A stretch of DNA of 64,000 nt. It comes from DASWJZ01 sp963846475 (GTDB taxonomy: Bacteria; Pseudomonadota; Alphaproteobacteria; Rhizobiales; Afifellaceae). The notes beneath the pieces were generated by a model that made no database searches, was not told where the DNA came from, and was given only the letters and a program-made list of their open reading frames with translations. Every line of letters begins with the position of its first letter. Position 1 is the first letter of the stretch. This document shows positions 43,860 through 53,752 of the stretch, piece after piece. The translations under genes and the position numbers were made by a program. The stretch is from the NCBI GenBank assembly GCA_963846475.1, contig CAWJVZ010000004.1:3038001-3102000 (forward strand). The letters are read 5' to 3'.

Positions 43860-44804
43860 CTAGAGCGGCTTCAACCCCGCTTCGATCTCCACCCGGCGCG
43901 GCTCAAGGAAGGGCGGCAGCGCCAGCTTCTCGCCGAGCTTGTCGAGAGGCTCGTCGGCGGCAAAACCCGGCCCATCGCTGGCGATCTCGAACAGGATGCC
44001 GTTCGGCTCGCGGAAATAGAGGCTCCTGAAATAAAAGCGGTCGACCTTGCCGCTATTGGGGACGCGCATCGAGCGGAGCCGCTCCGCCCATGCATCGTAT
44101 TCGGCATCCGGCGTGCGGAAGGCGACGTGGTGCACGCCGCCGGCGCCCTGCCGGGCCGCCGGCAGGGCGGGCTGCACCGCGACATGCAGCTCGGCGCCGG
44201 CGCCGCCCTCGCCCATCTCGTAGACGTGGATCGTATCGCGCGGATCTTCGGGATGCGGATAGGTGCGCACCGGGCGCATGTTCATGACCGCGGTCAGCAC
44301 AGCGTCGGTCGGCTTCAGGTCGGGCACGCTCAGCGTGATCGGCCCGAGGCCGCGGATCTGGTGTTTTGCCGGCACGGGGCTCCGCTCCCACGGGTGCGCC
44401 TCGCCGGCGCCGTTGTCGTCGACCAGGCTGAGCCGCTGGCCCTCGCGGTCTTCCAGGTCGAGCGTGAGGCGGCCGTCGCGCTCGGCGATCTCGCCATGCT
44501 TCGCGCCGCGCTCGGCGAGCCGCTCGCGCCAGAATTCGAGCGTATCGGAGCCCGCCACCCGGAGCGCGGTCCGCGCGATCGAATGGGTGCCGCGCCGCTC
44601 CGGCGCCGCCGGCCAGTCGAAGAAGGTGATGTCGGTGCCGGGGCTCGCCAGCCCGTCGGCATAGAAAAGGTGGTAGGCGCTGACGTCGTCCTGGTTCACC
44701 GTCTTCTTGACCAGGCGCATGCCGAGATCGCCCTCGTAGAAGGCGCGGTTGCCCGGCGCATTGGCGGAAATTGCGGTGAGGTGGTGGATTCCGGTGAGCT
44801 GCAT
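43860..44804 (-). CDS. ring-cleaving dioxygenase, VOC family (MhqO/LinE-like)
   Basis: A protein of 314 aa with two glyoxalase/bleomycin-resistance type modules. First module: LTGIHHLTAISANAPGNRAF, YEGDLGMRLVKKTVNQDD, ADGLASPGTDITFFDWP. Second: GPITLSVPDLKPTDAVLTAV, AGGVHHVAFRTPDAEYDAWA, YFREPNGILFEIASDGPGF. Histidines in GIHH and VHHVAF and the Glu in ILFEI are the expected metal ligands. Relatives cleave hydroquinones or act in quinone and thiol-stress resistance. ATG 44804 is the family start; the frame opens at 44852. Confidence 0.88.
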   Translation of the reverse strand: MQLTGIHHLTAISANAPGNRAFYEGDLGMRLVKKTVNQDDVSAYHLFYADGLASPGTDITFFDWPAAPERRGTHSIARTALRVAGSDTLEFWRERLAERGAKHGEIAERDGRLTLDLEDREGQRLSLVDDNGAGEAHPWERSPVPAKHQIRGLGPITLSVPDLKPTDAVLTAVMNMRPVRTYPHPEDPRDTIHVYEMGEGGAGAELHVAVQPALPAARQGAGGVHHVAFRTPDAEYDAWAERLRSMRVPNSGKVDRFYFRSLYFREPNGILFEIASDGPGFAADEPLDKLGEKLALPPFLEPRRVEIEAGLKPL

Positions 44805-44956
44805 GATGGCACCGTGCTCTTCAGCCGCGGATGTGCGGCGTTCGCCCGTCACATGGGGGCGCGACCGCCCGATTGCAGCCGCGCGGGAGGCTTCGTCCGG
44901 CAGACAATCCGTTCACCGCCCGGCGGGAACACCCCACGAACCGAACCATGTGCCGG

Positions 44957-47512
44957 TCAGAGCGGCACGAACAAGCCTTCGCGCCGGCCTTTGGCCAAAA
45001 GGTGCCGCTTGACGTAGGCGCTGGTGAACTCGGCCTCGCGGCGCTCCGCTTCCGCTGTCTCGCGCGGCCCGGGCTCGCCCCCCCGGTAAAGGACGGGGGT
45101 CAGCAGCAGCACGTGCGGCATGGAGGAGACGACGTGGCTGCCGTAATAGGCGACGATGCGGTCGCGGTATTCGAGGTCGCCGGCCGCGCCGTCGCCTGCG
45201 AAGCCGCCGAGATCGGCGATCGCCTGGGCGCGGCACATCAGCGCCGCGCCGTCCGCGACAAGCATCGCGCCGGTCTGGTCGAGGGCGACCAGCCCGTCCG
45301 GCGTCAGCCGCACGGACCGGCCGAGCGAGGCCATGGTGGCGGAATCCGCTGCGAAATCGCCGAGCTGCATCTCGATCCGCTGCGGATGGGCAAAAGCCGT
45401 CGCGTCCTGGAACGCCACGAAGTCGCCGGTGACCGCCGCGAGGCCGAAATTGCGGCCGGCGGCCGCTCCGCCCGTCGGAGCGTCCAAAATCCGGAGGCGC
45501 GGATCGGCCGCGAAGCTCTCCAGGAGGCGGCGTGTCGAGGGCGTCGCGGAATTGTCAACGACAATGATCTCCAGATGCCGGTGCGTCTGCTCGGCGATCG
45601 AACGAAGCGCATGCTCGACGCCTGCCTCACCGCCACCCGACACAAGCACGACAGAGACGAGCGGCCCGTTCGCGACTGCGGGCGACGAAGCGCCGGAAAG
45701 ATTGCCGAGCGCATCCGGCGAGCTGCCGGGCCGCTGCAGCGGCGACATGCCGTGATGCGCAAAAACCTGGTTGAGCGCCGCGAGCGCCGAGCCGGCATCC
45801 GCCTGGCAGGCCGCCCACAGCGCGGCGATCGCCGCCTGGTCCGGCTTGCGCCGCAGCGCCGGCTCGGCGCGCCGGAACAGATCGGCGGCCGTCCGCCGCT
45901 CGCCGAGGCCGATATGCAGCTTGACCAGCGGCTCGCAATCGCGGCCCTCGCGCAAAAAATCATCGGCGAGCGCCAAGAGCATCGGCGCCGGCTCGCTGCT
46001 CGGCCGGACAATCCGGTTGGTCTGGCAATGCACCCCGATCGCGGTGATGCGCGGTCCGCTGCCGGCCCCAAAGGTCTGGCGGAAGATCGCCAGGGCGGCA
46101 TCCATTCCATGGACGTGCAGAGTGGCGATGCCCTTGCGGTGCTGGAACCAATCCGCCCGGACGAGCTCCGGGTCATAGGCCTCGAACCTTCGCAGCACGT
46201 CGCGATAATCGTGGCGCGCCAGGCCGACCAGAATGTCGTCGCGGACCAGGCCGGGGCTGAGCGGCCCCTTGGCGGCCAGCGCGTCGATGAAGGTTTTTGC
46301 CTCCTGCAGCATGCCGCCCTTGCGATAGAGCCCGAGCGCCCGGCGGGCAAAGATCTCGGCGCGTTCCGCGTCGCCCCGCGCCTCCGCGGCCTCGAAGGCG
46401 CGCCGGAGCAGGCTCGCCGCTTCGGACGGATCGTAGAAGGCGCAGTCCTGGGTCAGCGCCTCGAAGGCGCCGGCCCCCTCGGCGCCGTGATCGGCGAGGG
46501 CCGACCACACCGGAAACATCTCGTCCGGGCTGCAGTAGCGGCCGACCAGGTCGAGGAGCCCGCGGACGCGATCCTGCTTCAGCAGGTGGCGCGCCGCCAC
46601 GGCCGGGCCTCGGCCGCGCAAATCCCTGTAGAAAGCAACGAAGGCGTTCCAGGCCGGCGAGATCGCCTCGTCCAAGCGGGCCGTTCGCGCGACGAGATCC
46701 TCCACGCCCCAGCTTTGCGCCTCGAAGACGATGCGCGAATGCGGGCGCGAATTGGCGAAGGCGTGGTCGAACAGGCTGAGCGTCCGGTGGTCGATGTCGG
46801 CCAGCCAGCCGGTCCGCCGCTCGACCACCACCGCCGGGATCGATCGCTCCTTCAGGAACACGCCGAACCACAGATCGGCGCGGTCCTCCGACTTGAAATG
46901 CTCGGGGGTGATCGGCACCAGCGGGATCGGAAAGGCCACCGTCCCGGTGCCGAGGAGCGACATCGGGCTCCGCGTCCGGTTCTGCTCGCGGTAATGGCAG
47001 AGGGTGCGGTCGAAATAGGAGCGCGGCCGGCTCGGGTAATAGGTGCCGTGCACGCCGACCACCGCCTTGTAGCGGCACTCGCGCAGATCGGCACGCATCT
47101 TCGCCACATAGTTCCGCGGATAGACGATGTCGTCGTCGAAGGTGAAATAGAGGCCCGTCTTCAGCCGCGTCAGGCCGTAGAACTTTCCCCCGGCGCCCCG
47201 AGGACCGTGCTCCTGGCTGCGGAACACCTCGATCTTCCGGTGAGCGAGATAATTCGGAACGTCGGGATAGTCGTTGAGGTAGACGAACATCCGGTCGACC
47301 TGCGGCAGCATGGACTGCACCGCCTGCCGCAGCGCGTCGCGCCGTTCGGCGACGCTCGCCACGCCGGCATAGATCCTGGAGCTCGCGCCAAGCACCGGGA
47401 CCGCTCGTACGAGCCGCGACGCCAGCGCCCCTCCGCCGCGCTTTGCGGCGCCCAGCGTCTCCGCAATCCGTGCGGACAAAGGTCTGGCGCTCTCGACGGG
47501 ACGATCGGACAT
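44957..47512 (-). CDS. large two-domain glycosyltransferase
   Basis: A cytoplasmic protein of 851 aa. An N-terminal GT-A-like domain contains GLYFTFDDDIVYPRNYVAKM, with a DDD metal site, and ends with ADLWFGVFLKERSIPAVVVE. A middle helical part (about residues 280-590) looks like repeats of short helices (ARRALGLYRKGGMLQEAKTF, LHIGLGERRTAADLFRRAEP), possibly TPR-like. The C-terminal GT2 domain has VSVVLVSGGGEAGVEHALRS, HLEIIVVDNSATPSTRRLLE and AAGRNFGLAAVTGDFVAFQD. It is divergent from a methyltransferase and may act on a surface glycan. Start ATG 47512 is the first with good composition. Confidence 0.8.
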   Translation of the reverse strand: MSDRPVESARPLSARIAETLGAAKRGGGALASRLVRAVPVLGASSRIYAGVASVAERRDALRQAVQSMLPQVDRMFVYLNDYPDVPNYLAHRKIEVFRSQEHGPRGAGGKFYGLTRLKTGLYFTFDDDIVYPRNYVAKMRADLRECRYKAVVGVHGTYYPSRPRSYFDRTLCHYREQNRTRSPMSLLGTGTVAFPIPLVPITPEHFKSEDRADLWFGVFLKERSIPAVVVERRTGWLADIDHRTLSLFDHAFANSRPHSRIVFEAQSWGVEDLVARTARLDEAISPAWNAFVAFYRDLRGRGPAVAARHLLKQDRVRGLLDLVGRYCSPDEMFPVWSALADHGAEGAGAFEALTQDCAFYDPSEAASLLRRAFEAAEARGDAERAEIFARRALGLYRKGGMLQEAKTFIDALAAKGPLSPGLVRDDILVGLARHDYRDVLRRFEAYDPELVRADWFQHRKGIATLHVHGMDAALAIFRQTFGAGSGPRITAIGVHCQTNRIVRPSSEPAPMLLALADDFLREGRDCEPLVKLHIGLGERRTAADLFRRAEPALRRKPDQAAIAALWAACQADAGSALAALNQVFAHHGMSPLQRPGSSPDALGNLSGASSPAVANGPLVSVVLVSGGGEAGVEHALRSIAEQTHRHLEIIVVDNSATPSTRRLLESFAADPRLRILDAPTGGAAAGRNFGLAAVTGDFVAFQDATAFAHPQRIEMQLGDFAADSATMASLGRSVRLTPDGLVALDQTGAMLVADGAALMCRAQAIADLGGFAGDGAAGDLEYRDRIVAYYGSHVVSSMPHVLLLTPVLYRGGEPGPRETAEAERREAEFTSAYVKRHLLAKGRREGLFVPL

Positions 47513-47647
47513 CGACCATGTTTGGAGAATGGACCGGGCCGCCTTGTCCCGCAAAAGCCGGGCACGGGCAAGGCGGCGGCAGCCGGGCGGCTGCAAGCTT
47601 GATACCGGCCACCCGGTGGAGTAGGCATCCGGCTCAAGCGGAACCGG

Positions 47648-48685
47648 ATGCAGCGAGCGGGGGACGCTTTGGGTCACATGCCGGCGCGGCTGCGCTCCCT
47701 CCTCACCTTCGGCCTGGCCGACTTTTTCGCCGCGCAAAATGAGCGGATGGCCGCGATCGAGCGCGGCGTCCAGGGCTCGCTTGCGGAGAGCGCCGAGATG
47801 CGCGCCGGCATCGAGGAGCGCCTCAGCCGGATCGAGCTCAAGCTGGAGGATATCGGCAAAGGCCGGCAGTCGGGCCAATTGGATTTGCTGCTGAGCGATG
47901 TCGCCGAGATCAAGCGGCTCGGGGCACGCGTCAGCCCGGAGATCGATGCCGTTCGGTCGCTGGTGGCCAGCGAAGCCGAGCGCGCCCAGCGCAAGCTCCG
48001 AGCCGGTCTGTCCTCGGCGGTGAACCTACTGGCGATCCTGCCGCAGCTGAAGATCGAGGGGGTAGTGCCGCATTTTTCCCACCACGGTTGGGAGGCGACC
48101 GGCGAGCTGGCGGCGTTCCTCTTCTACCTGGTCCGGCGGCATCGTCCGAACCTGATCTTCGAGCTCGGCAGCGGCAGCTCGACGATCCTGCTGGCGGCCG
48201 CCGCGCGCGCCAACGGCCGGGGCCGGGTCATCTCCATCGAGCACGATCCGCTGCACCGCGAGCGCACGGCCCAGTCGCTCGAGCAGACCGAGCTGGCGGA
48301 CTGGGTCCAGCTGGTCGAGACCCCGCTCGTCGAACAGCAATTCGGCGACCGGGCGGTGCAATGGTACCACCTCGCGCCGCTGCTGCGGAACCTCCCCGAA
48401 AAAATCGATCTCCTGTTCATCGACGGCCCGCCCGGCCGCATCCAGCCGCTCAGCCGCTATCCCGCGCTTCCAGTGCTCGGGCCGCGCCTGTCGCCGCAGG
48501 CGCTCGTCGTCGTCGACGACGGCGGCCGCCAGGACGAAACGCGGATGATCGAGCTCTGGCGCGAGCTCGACATGCCGTTCGACAGCGAGACGCTGAGCTT
48601 TTTGCCGCGCTCGCCGATCCTCTTGAAGATGGGGGCGAAGGAGGCGGAGATCGCCGAGCTGCGCCGCCTAAAGGAATTCCCATAG
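47648..48685 (+). CDS. class I SAM-dependent methyltransferase with N-terminal coiled coil
   Basis: A protein of 345 aa. Residues 30-130 are charged and helical, probably a coiled coil (ERLSRIELKLEDIGKGRQSG). The C-terminal part is a Methyltransf_24-like domain: PNLIFELGSGSSTILLAAAA (motif I), GRVISIEHDPLHRERTAQSL with the acidic strand-2 end, IDLLFIDGPPGRIQPLSRYP, and ALVVVDDGGRQDETRMIELW. Such domains often methylate sugars in polysaccharides. Divergent from the glycosyltransferase, 135 bp apart, so the two probably work on the same glycan (inference). Confidence 0.82.
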   Translation: MQRAGDALGHMPARLRSLLTFGLADFFAAQNERMAAIERGVQGSLAESAEMRAGIEERLSRIELKLEDIGKGRQSGQLDLLLSDVAEIKRLGARVSPEIDAVRSLVASEAERAQRKLRAGLSSAVNLLAILPQLKIEGVVPHFSHHGWEATGELAAFLFYLVRRHRPNLIFELGSGSSTILLAAAARANGRGRVISIEHDPLHRERTAQSLEQTELADWVQLVETPLVEQQFGDRAVQWYHLAPLLRNLPEKIDLLFIDGPPGRIQPLSRYPALPVLGPRLSPQALVVVDDGGRQDETRMIELWRELDMPFDSETLSFLPRSPILLKMGAKEAEIAELRRLKEFP

Positions 48686-48695
48686 CAATGCCGCC

Positions 48696-49481
48696 ATGCT
48701 GATCGGCAAGCCAGGCCCGGCGAAGAGCGCGCTCTGCCATGCCGAGGCCGACCGGATCGAAATCCGCGGCCGCGACCTCTGCCGCGAGCTGATGGGGCAC
48801 GTCACCTTCACGGAATTCTTCTTCCTGCTGGTGACCGGCCGCGAGGCAAATGCCGAGCAGCGCTTCTTCCTCGACCTGCTGCTCGTCGCGATCGCCGAGC
48901 ACGGCCTGGTGCCGAGCGCGCAGGTCGCCCGCATGACCTTCGACGCGGCGCCGGATTCGCTGCAGGGCGCCGTCGCCGCCGGCATTCTGGGCGCCGGCCC
49001 GGTGATCCTCGGCGCCGCGGAAGCCTGCGGCGCATTGCTGGCCGAGGCGCGGCGGCGGGTCGAGGCGGGCGAGGCGCCCGATGCCGTCGTGCACGCCATG
49101 GCGCGGGAGACGAAGGCGGCGGGCGCCAAGATGCCCGGCTTCGGCCATCCCGTTCACCACCCCGTCGATCCGCGCGCCGAACGCATCCTGGAACTCGCCG
49201 ATGCGCGCGCAATCGCCGGAACACACGTCGATCTCGCCCGCCGCTTCCGCGAGGCGGTCGCGGCGGAATGGGGCAAGAAACTGCCGATGAACGTCTCGAT
49301 GCCGATCGCCGCCGTGCTCCTCGACCTCGATTATCCCGCCGAGATGATCAAGGCCATCCCGATCCTCGCCCGCACCGGCGGGCTCCTCGCCCATCTCGCC
49401 GAGGAGCGGCAGCGGCCGATCGGCTTCCTGATGGCCTCGCATGGCGAGGCGGCGATCGCCTATGACGGCAAGGCAGAGAGC
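48696..49481 (+). CDS. citryl-CoA lyase-like protein (citrate synthase family), read through into next gene
   Basis: About 262 residues of citrate synthase-fold sequence: IEIRGRDLCRELMGHVTFTE, DSLQGAVAAGILGAGPVILG, KMPGFGHPVHHPVDPRAERI with the active-site His, KKLPMNVSMPIAAVLLDLDY, HLAEERQRPIGFLMASHGEA. Such short proteins are annotated citryl-CoA lyase and cleave or form C-C bonds of CoA esters. No stop codon separates it from the ligase-like part (MILDPDVETRPW, 49482), so as sequenced the two form one chain. ATG 48696 is 10 bp after the methyltransferase stop. Confidence 0.8.
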
Positions 49482-50805
49482 ATGATCCTCGACCCGGACG
49501 TCGAGACGCGCCCCTGGGCGGACCAGCGCGCCGCCGACGAACCCCTCTATCGCAGCCAGATCGCCTATCTCCTCGAAAAATTCCCGCTTCTACCGGGAGA
49601 AGTTGCTGGCGGCAGGTTTCGCGACCGCGGAGGCCGTCGGCGGGATCGCCGAGATCGAGAACCTCCCGTTCACGGAGAAGGACGAGCTGCGCGCGTCGCG
49701 GAGCGACGACGAGCCGATCGGCCCGCACCTCGCCGCCCCGCTCGGTTCCGTCGTGCGCATCTTCTCCACCAGCGGCACGACGGGGACGCCGACCTACATC
49801 CCGCTCACCGCTTCCGATCTCGCGGGATGGATCCGCATCTCGTCGCGGAGCTATGCCGCCTCGGGGGTCAAGCGCGGCGACGCGCTGGTCTCCACCTACA
49901 ATGCCGGCCCGTTCGTCGCCGGCGCGACGCTCGACGCTTTCGCCGCGCTCGGCCTCCGCCATATCCCGGTCGGCAGCGGCAACACCGAGCGGCTCATGGC
50001 GGCGGTGCGGCTCCTCAAGCCCGACGCCGTCGCCCTCACCCCCTCCTATGCGCTGCATCTCGCCGAGTGGAGCCGCGAGCGCGGCTTCGATCTCGCGGGC
50101 TCGAGCGTGAAGCGGTTGCTGGTGGCGGGCGAGCCGGGCGGCGGCGAGCCGGCGATGCGGGCGCGCCTGGAGGCCGCCTGGGGCGCCAAGGTCACCGAGG
50201 CCATGGGAATCGGCGACATCGCCGTATCGCTGTGGGGCGAGTGCGAGGCGCAGCAGGGCATGCATTTCAGCGGCCGCGGCCTCGTCCATTTCGAGCTGAT
50301 CGAGCCGGAGAGCGGCGCGGCGCTGCCGCTCGCCGACGGCGCCACCGGCGAGCTGGTCTACACGCACCTGCAGCGCGAGGCGGCGCCGCTCCTGCGCTTC
50401 CGCTCGCGCGACCATGTCGAGCTTCGCACCGGCGCCTGCGCCTGCGGGCGGACGTCGCCGCGCATCCGCTGCATCGGCCGCACCGACGACATGCTGATCG
50501 TGCGCGGCGTCAACGTCTTCCCCGCCGCCATCCGCGACGTGGTCAACCGGATCGGGCCGGCGCTGAGCGGGCCGGTCGCCATCCGCCCCAGCCGGCAGGG
50601 TTTCCGCCAGGATCCGCCGCTGAAAGTGCTGGTCGAGCTGAGGGAGGGAGAGACGGGCGGCGAAGCGCTCGCCGCGGCGATCCGCCAAACGATCCGCGAC
50701 GTCTTGCTGGTGACGACGGAGGTCGTCCTCGTCCCTTTCGGCACGCTGCCTCGCAGCGACTACAAGTCGAAGCTGGTCGACTGGTCGGAAGCGGTCGAGG
50801 ATTGA
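49482..50805 (+). CDS. acyl-CoA ligase, phenylacetate-CoA ligase-like (one frameshift)
   Basis: About 440 aa of a phenylacetate-CoA ligase-type adenylating enzyme. It begins MILDPDVETRPWADQRAADE in frame with the lyase module. The frame changes near 49585 (extra T in aaaaattcccgc) and continues FYREKLLAAGFATAEAVGGI. Motifs: LPFTEKDELRAS, the ATP P-loop RIFSTSGTTGTPTYIPLT, MGIGDIAVSLWGECEAQQGM, and the C-terminal GRTDDMLIVRGVNVFPAAIR. It ends VPFGTLPRSDYKSKLVDWSE with the likely catalytic Lys. It would activate an aromatic or branched carboxylate as its CoA ester. Confidence 0.85.
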
Positions 50806-50810
50806 GCGCG

Positions 50811-50943
50811 GCGCGCTCCCTCCCCCCTTGCGGGGGAGGGCTGGGGTGGGGGTAGCGCCGAGCTGTCCGATGAGAGGCGGAGCGAGAGTCGAATAGCGCC
50901 GCGCTGCCCCTCCCCTAACCCCTCCCCACAAGGGGGAGGGGAA
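50811..50943. repeat. pair of GC-rich palindromes between convergent genes
   Basis: Two hairpins of the family scattered in this window: ccctccccccttgcgggggaggg (50818-50840) and cccctcccc (50919-50927) / ggggagggg (50933-50941) around acaag. The segments gctgcccctcccctaacccc and tagcgccg recur near both. They lie between the convergent ligase and GST genes and may serve as transcription stops or as REP-like sites. Confidence 0.65.
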
Positions 50944-50964
50944 TCCCGGCGCTGACTGCCTCTT

Positions 50965-51642
50965 CTACACCGTCTCGAACTGCTGCTCCTTGAGGTAGAT
51001 CGCGAAAGCCGTACATCGCCTCGTTGGTCTTCGCCCAGCTCGGCGTCTGCTCCATCCGCTTCAGCCAGGCCTCCACGTTCGGATAGTTCTTGAACTCGGT
51101 GCGGATCATCGCGCCGCAGGTCGCCAGGCCCGCGCCGAAATAGTCGGCGATGGTGATCTCGTCCCCGGTCAGATAGCGGTTGCCCTTGCCGAGCCAGTGG
51201 TCGTTCAGCACCTGCAGCCACTTCTTGGTCAGCTCCTTGCCCCAGGCGATGGTCGCCCTTCTGCAACGTCCTCGCTCGGCCGCTTGTGGTGCGGAAAGAC
51301 CTGCGGATAGACGACGCCATAGGCGTAGTCGCGATAGAAGTTGGTGTTGAACCAGTCCATCAGCTCGTTGACCTTGGCCCGCTTCTTCAGGTCCTTCGGA
51401 TAGGCCGGCAGGTCGAATTTTTCCGCCAGATATTTGAGGATGGCGGAGCTTTCGGTCAGCACGAAATCGCCGTCGACCAGCGTCGGCACCATGCGGTTCG
51501 GATTGAGCGAGGCATAGGGCTCCTGATGGTGGGCGCCGGTCATCAGGTCGACGACCTCCTCCTCGACCGGCAGGTTGTTGTCGCGGATGAACATGAGCAC
51601 CGGCCGGCTCGTATTGGAAACCGGATGCATGTAGAGCTTCAC
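50965..51642 (-). CDS. glutathione S-transferase family protein (two frameshifts)
   Basis: About 225 aa. The N-terminal thioredoxin-like domain reads VKLYMHPVSNTSRPVLMFIR, LNPNRMVPTLVDGDFVLTES and SAILKYLAEKF, where VPTLVD and ES-SAI bind glutathione. The helical domain follows in another frame after about 51252: VLNDHWLGKGNRYLTGDEIT, IADYFGAGLATCGAMIRTEF. A last change near 51005 leads to AIYLKEQQFETV and stop 50965. It starts at GTG 51642 with AGAGGAG upstream. Serine in the first helix suggests a theta- or beta-like class. Confidence 0.85.
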
Positions 51643-51710
51643 AGCGTTTCTCCTCTTGTTTGCAGCGGCGGCCACAAATCCGCCGGCACGTTGATGAAAA
51701 TTTCCGAATG

Positions 51711-52355
51711 TCAGCTGGCGGCCGGCTCCCGTTTGGGCGCCCGGCTGCGTCTCTCCACCGGCCCGGTCCGATAGGGATCCTTCGGCGACCGGTCGTCCGA
51801 CAGGCTGTCCTTCCGTCGCGTCAGATTCTCGATCGCGTCGGCGAGATGGATTTCCGCGATGTTGGAATCGCCGCGCTCCACCCGCAGCCGGTGCGCCTCG
51901 GTCAGCACGTCGACATGCGTGGAGCCGCCCGGCGGCTCGAAGCGATACGAGGCGAGCTCGACGAGGAGGCCGAGCGGGTCGCGGAAATAGATGGAATCCA
52001 TGAAGCCGCGGTCCTTCACGCCGCTATGGGCGATGCGGCGCTCGTCGAGCCGCTCGACCGCCTGCAGGAAGGTGACGCGGGAGAGCGAGAAGGCGATGTG
52101 GTGGACGCTGCCCTGGTCGCGCGCCGTCGGGGTCGCATCGGGCCTGCGGGTCTCGTCGGTGAAGACGGTGATCAGCCGCCCGTCGCCGGGATCGAAATAG
52201 AGGTGGCTCTCGTCCGGCGCGTCGAGATTGGGCTGCTCGAAGACGAAGGGCATGCCGAGCACGCCTTCCCAGAAATCGATCGAGGTCTGCCGGTCGGCGC
52301 CGACCAGCGTGATGTGGTGCACCCCCTGCGACTGCAGCTTACGCATCCCCGGCAT
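51711..52355 (-). CDS. VOC family protein (glyoxalase/dioxygenase-like)
   Basis: A protein of 214 aa. Blocks GVHHITLVGADRQTSIDFWE, GVLGMPFVFEQPNLDAPDES, GSVHHIAFSLSRVTFLQAVE and DSIYFRDPLGLLVELASYRF place it in the vicinal-oxygen-chelate superfamily, with likely metal ligands in VHHI, the second VHHI and LVELAS. The C-terminal 40 residues are basic and probably disordered. It resembles the larger dioxygenase at 43.9 kb but is shorter. Downstream of it (68 bp) is the GST gene on the same strand, so a joint role in detoxification is plausible. Confidence 0.85.
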   Translation of the reverse strand: MPGMRKLQSQGVHHITLVGADRQTSIDFWEGVLGMPFVFEQPNLDAPDESHLYFDPGDGRLITVFTDETRRPDATPTARDQGSVHHIAFSLSRVTFLQAVERLDERRIAHSGVKDRGFMDSIYFRDPLGLLVELASYRFEPPGGSTHVDVLTEAHRLRVERGDSNIAEIHLADAIENLTRRKDSLSDDRSPKDPYRTGPVERRSRAPKREPAAS

Positions 52356-52588
52356 CCTCGATCATCGGCCCCCGGCCGCATGTGGCTTGGGCATTCTAGC
52401 CGAAGCCGACCGGCTTGCGCAGCCTCTTAGGTTGGTGAAACACGCGGATGTGCGGCAGCGTCGGCCTGGCGCGGCGCGTGCAGGGCGGCCGCAAGAGCGC
52501 TGCCGCCATAACGGGCTTGCTGGCCAAGTGAATCTCCGTCTAAGCTTCGCGCGACAAATATATCTGCCGGGATAGCGATGGCATCGAA

Positions 52589-53684
52589 ATGACCGCGCTT
52601 CGACTGAGCGGCGCGACGAAACTTTTTGGGCGGGTCACCGCTCTCGACGACCTCAGCCTGGAGGTCGCGGAGGGCCGTTTCTTCGTCATTTTCGGGCCGA
52701 GCGCGGTCGGCAAGACGACGACTCTCAGGATGATCGCCGGCCTGGTGCGGCCCGACCGCGGCAGCGTCGAGATCTTTGGGCGCGACGTCACCCAGGCGCC
52801 GATCGCCGGGCGCGGCGTGTCGATGGTGTTCCAGACCTTTGCGCTCTATCCCCACCTGACCGTCTACGAGAACCTCGCCTATCCGCTCCGCGAGGCGGGC
52901 GTCGCCTCCGCCGAGATCAAGCGGCGGGTCGACGAGATCTCGCGAGATGCTGCGCATCGGCCACGTGCTGCAGCGCAAGCCCGGCACCGCAAGCGGCGGC
53001 GAGCAGCAGCGCGTCGCGCTCGGCCGCTCGCTCATCCAGCGCCCCAAGATCCTGCTCCTCGACGAGCCGCTCACCAATCTCGACGCCAAGCTGCGGCACG
53101 ACATGCGGGCCGAGTTCAAGCGGCTGCACCGCGAGTTCGGCATCACCATCATCTATGCCACGCCCGACGAGCTCGAGGCGCTGTCGATGGGCGACGAGAT
53201 CGCCGTCATGCGCCACGGCCGCATCGTGCAGACCGGCTCCCCCGATGCGCTCTACGACAGCCCGCGCGACGTCTACGTCGCCACCAAGATCGGCGCCCCG
53301 GCGATGAACATCATTGCCGGCGAGCGCGGCAGCGATGCCGCTGCCGTCAAGCTGCCCTTCGGCGAAATCCGCGCCGATCCGGCCCAGACGCCGTGGGCGC
53401 GCGAGGCGGTCGCCGCCGCGCCGGGAACATCGGTCCTGTTCGGCATTCGTCCCTTCGACGTGCGGGTGACGCAGAACGGGGGCGCCTATTCCGGCGAGGT
53501 CAGGCTCGTCGAGCCGCTCGGCGACCTGACGATCGTCGACATCGAGGCCGGCGGCGCGGACCTGAAGATCGTCCTGCCGGAGGCGCAGGCCGTCGGCATG
53601 CGCCACGGCGACAGGCTGAATTTTTCCATCGACGCGGGGCGGACGCATCTCTTCCGCCCCGGCGACGGGATGGCGCTCGGCTAG
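52589..53684 (+). CDS. sugar ABC transporter ATPase 1 (UgpC/MalK-like, degenerate H-loop; one frameshift)
   Basis: About 365 aa. Walker A FGPSAVGKTTTLR, Q-loop VFQTFALYPHLTVYENLAYP, signature TASGGEQQRVALGRS, Walker B ILLLDEPLTNLD. The H-loop, normally T-H-D, reads IIYATPDELEALSMGD: the switch His is Pro (codon 53163-53165). The regulatory OB domain follows (VLFGIRPFDVRVTQNGGAYS). One frame change near 52943 (tctcgcgagatg, one extra base). First gene of the rightward importer operon. Its lost His mirrors the altered signature of ATPase 2. Confidence 0.88.
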
Positions 53685-53752
53685 GCCGCGCGCCGTATCG
53701 GAGGGGCCACAAGAAGACGTGTGAAATACCAGGAAAGAGTCCAGGGAGGGAC

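Noticed and set aside
44831..47602. 923-codon open frame antisense to the glycosyltransferase
   Set aside because: Same GC-bias shadow; composition is Arg/Gly/Ala-rich with no motif, while the other strand has two glycosyltransferase domains.
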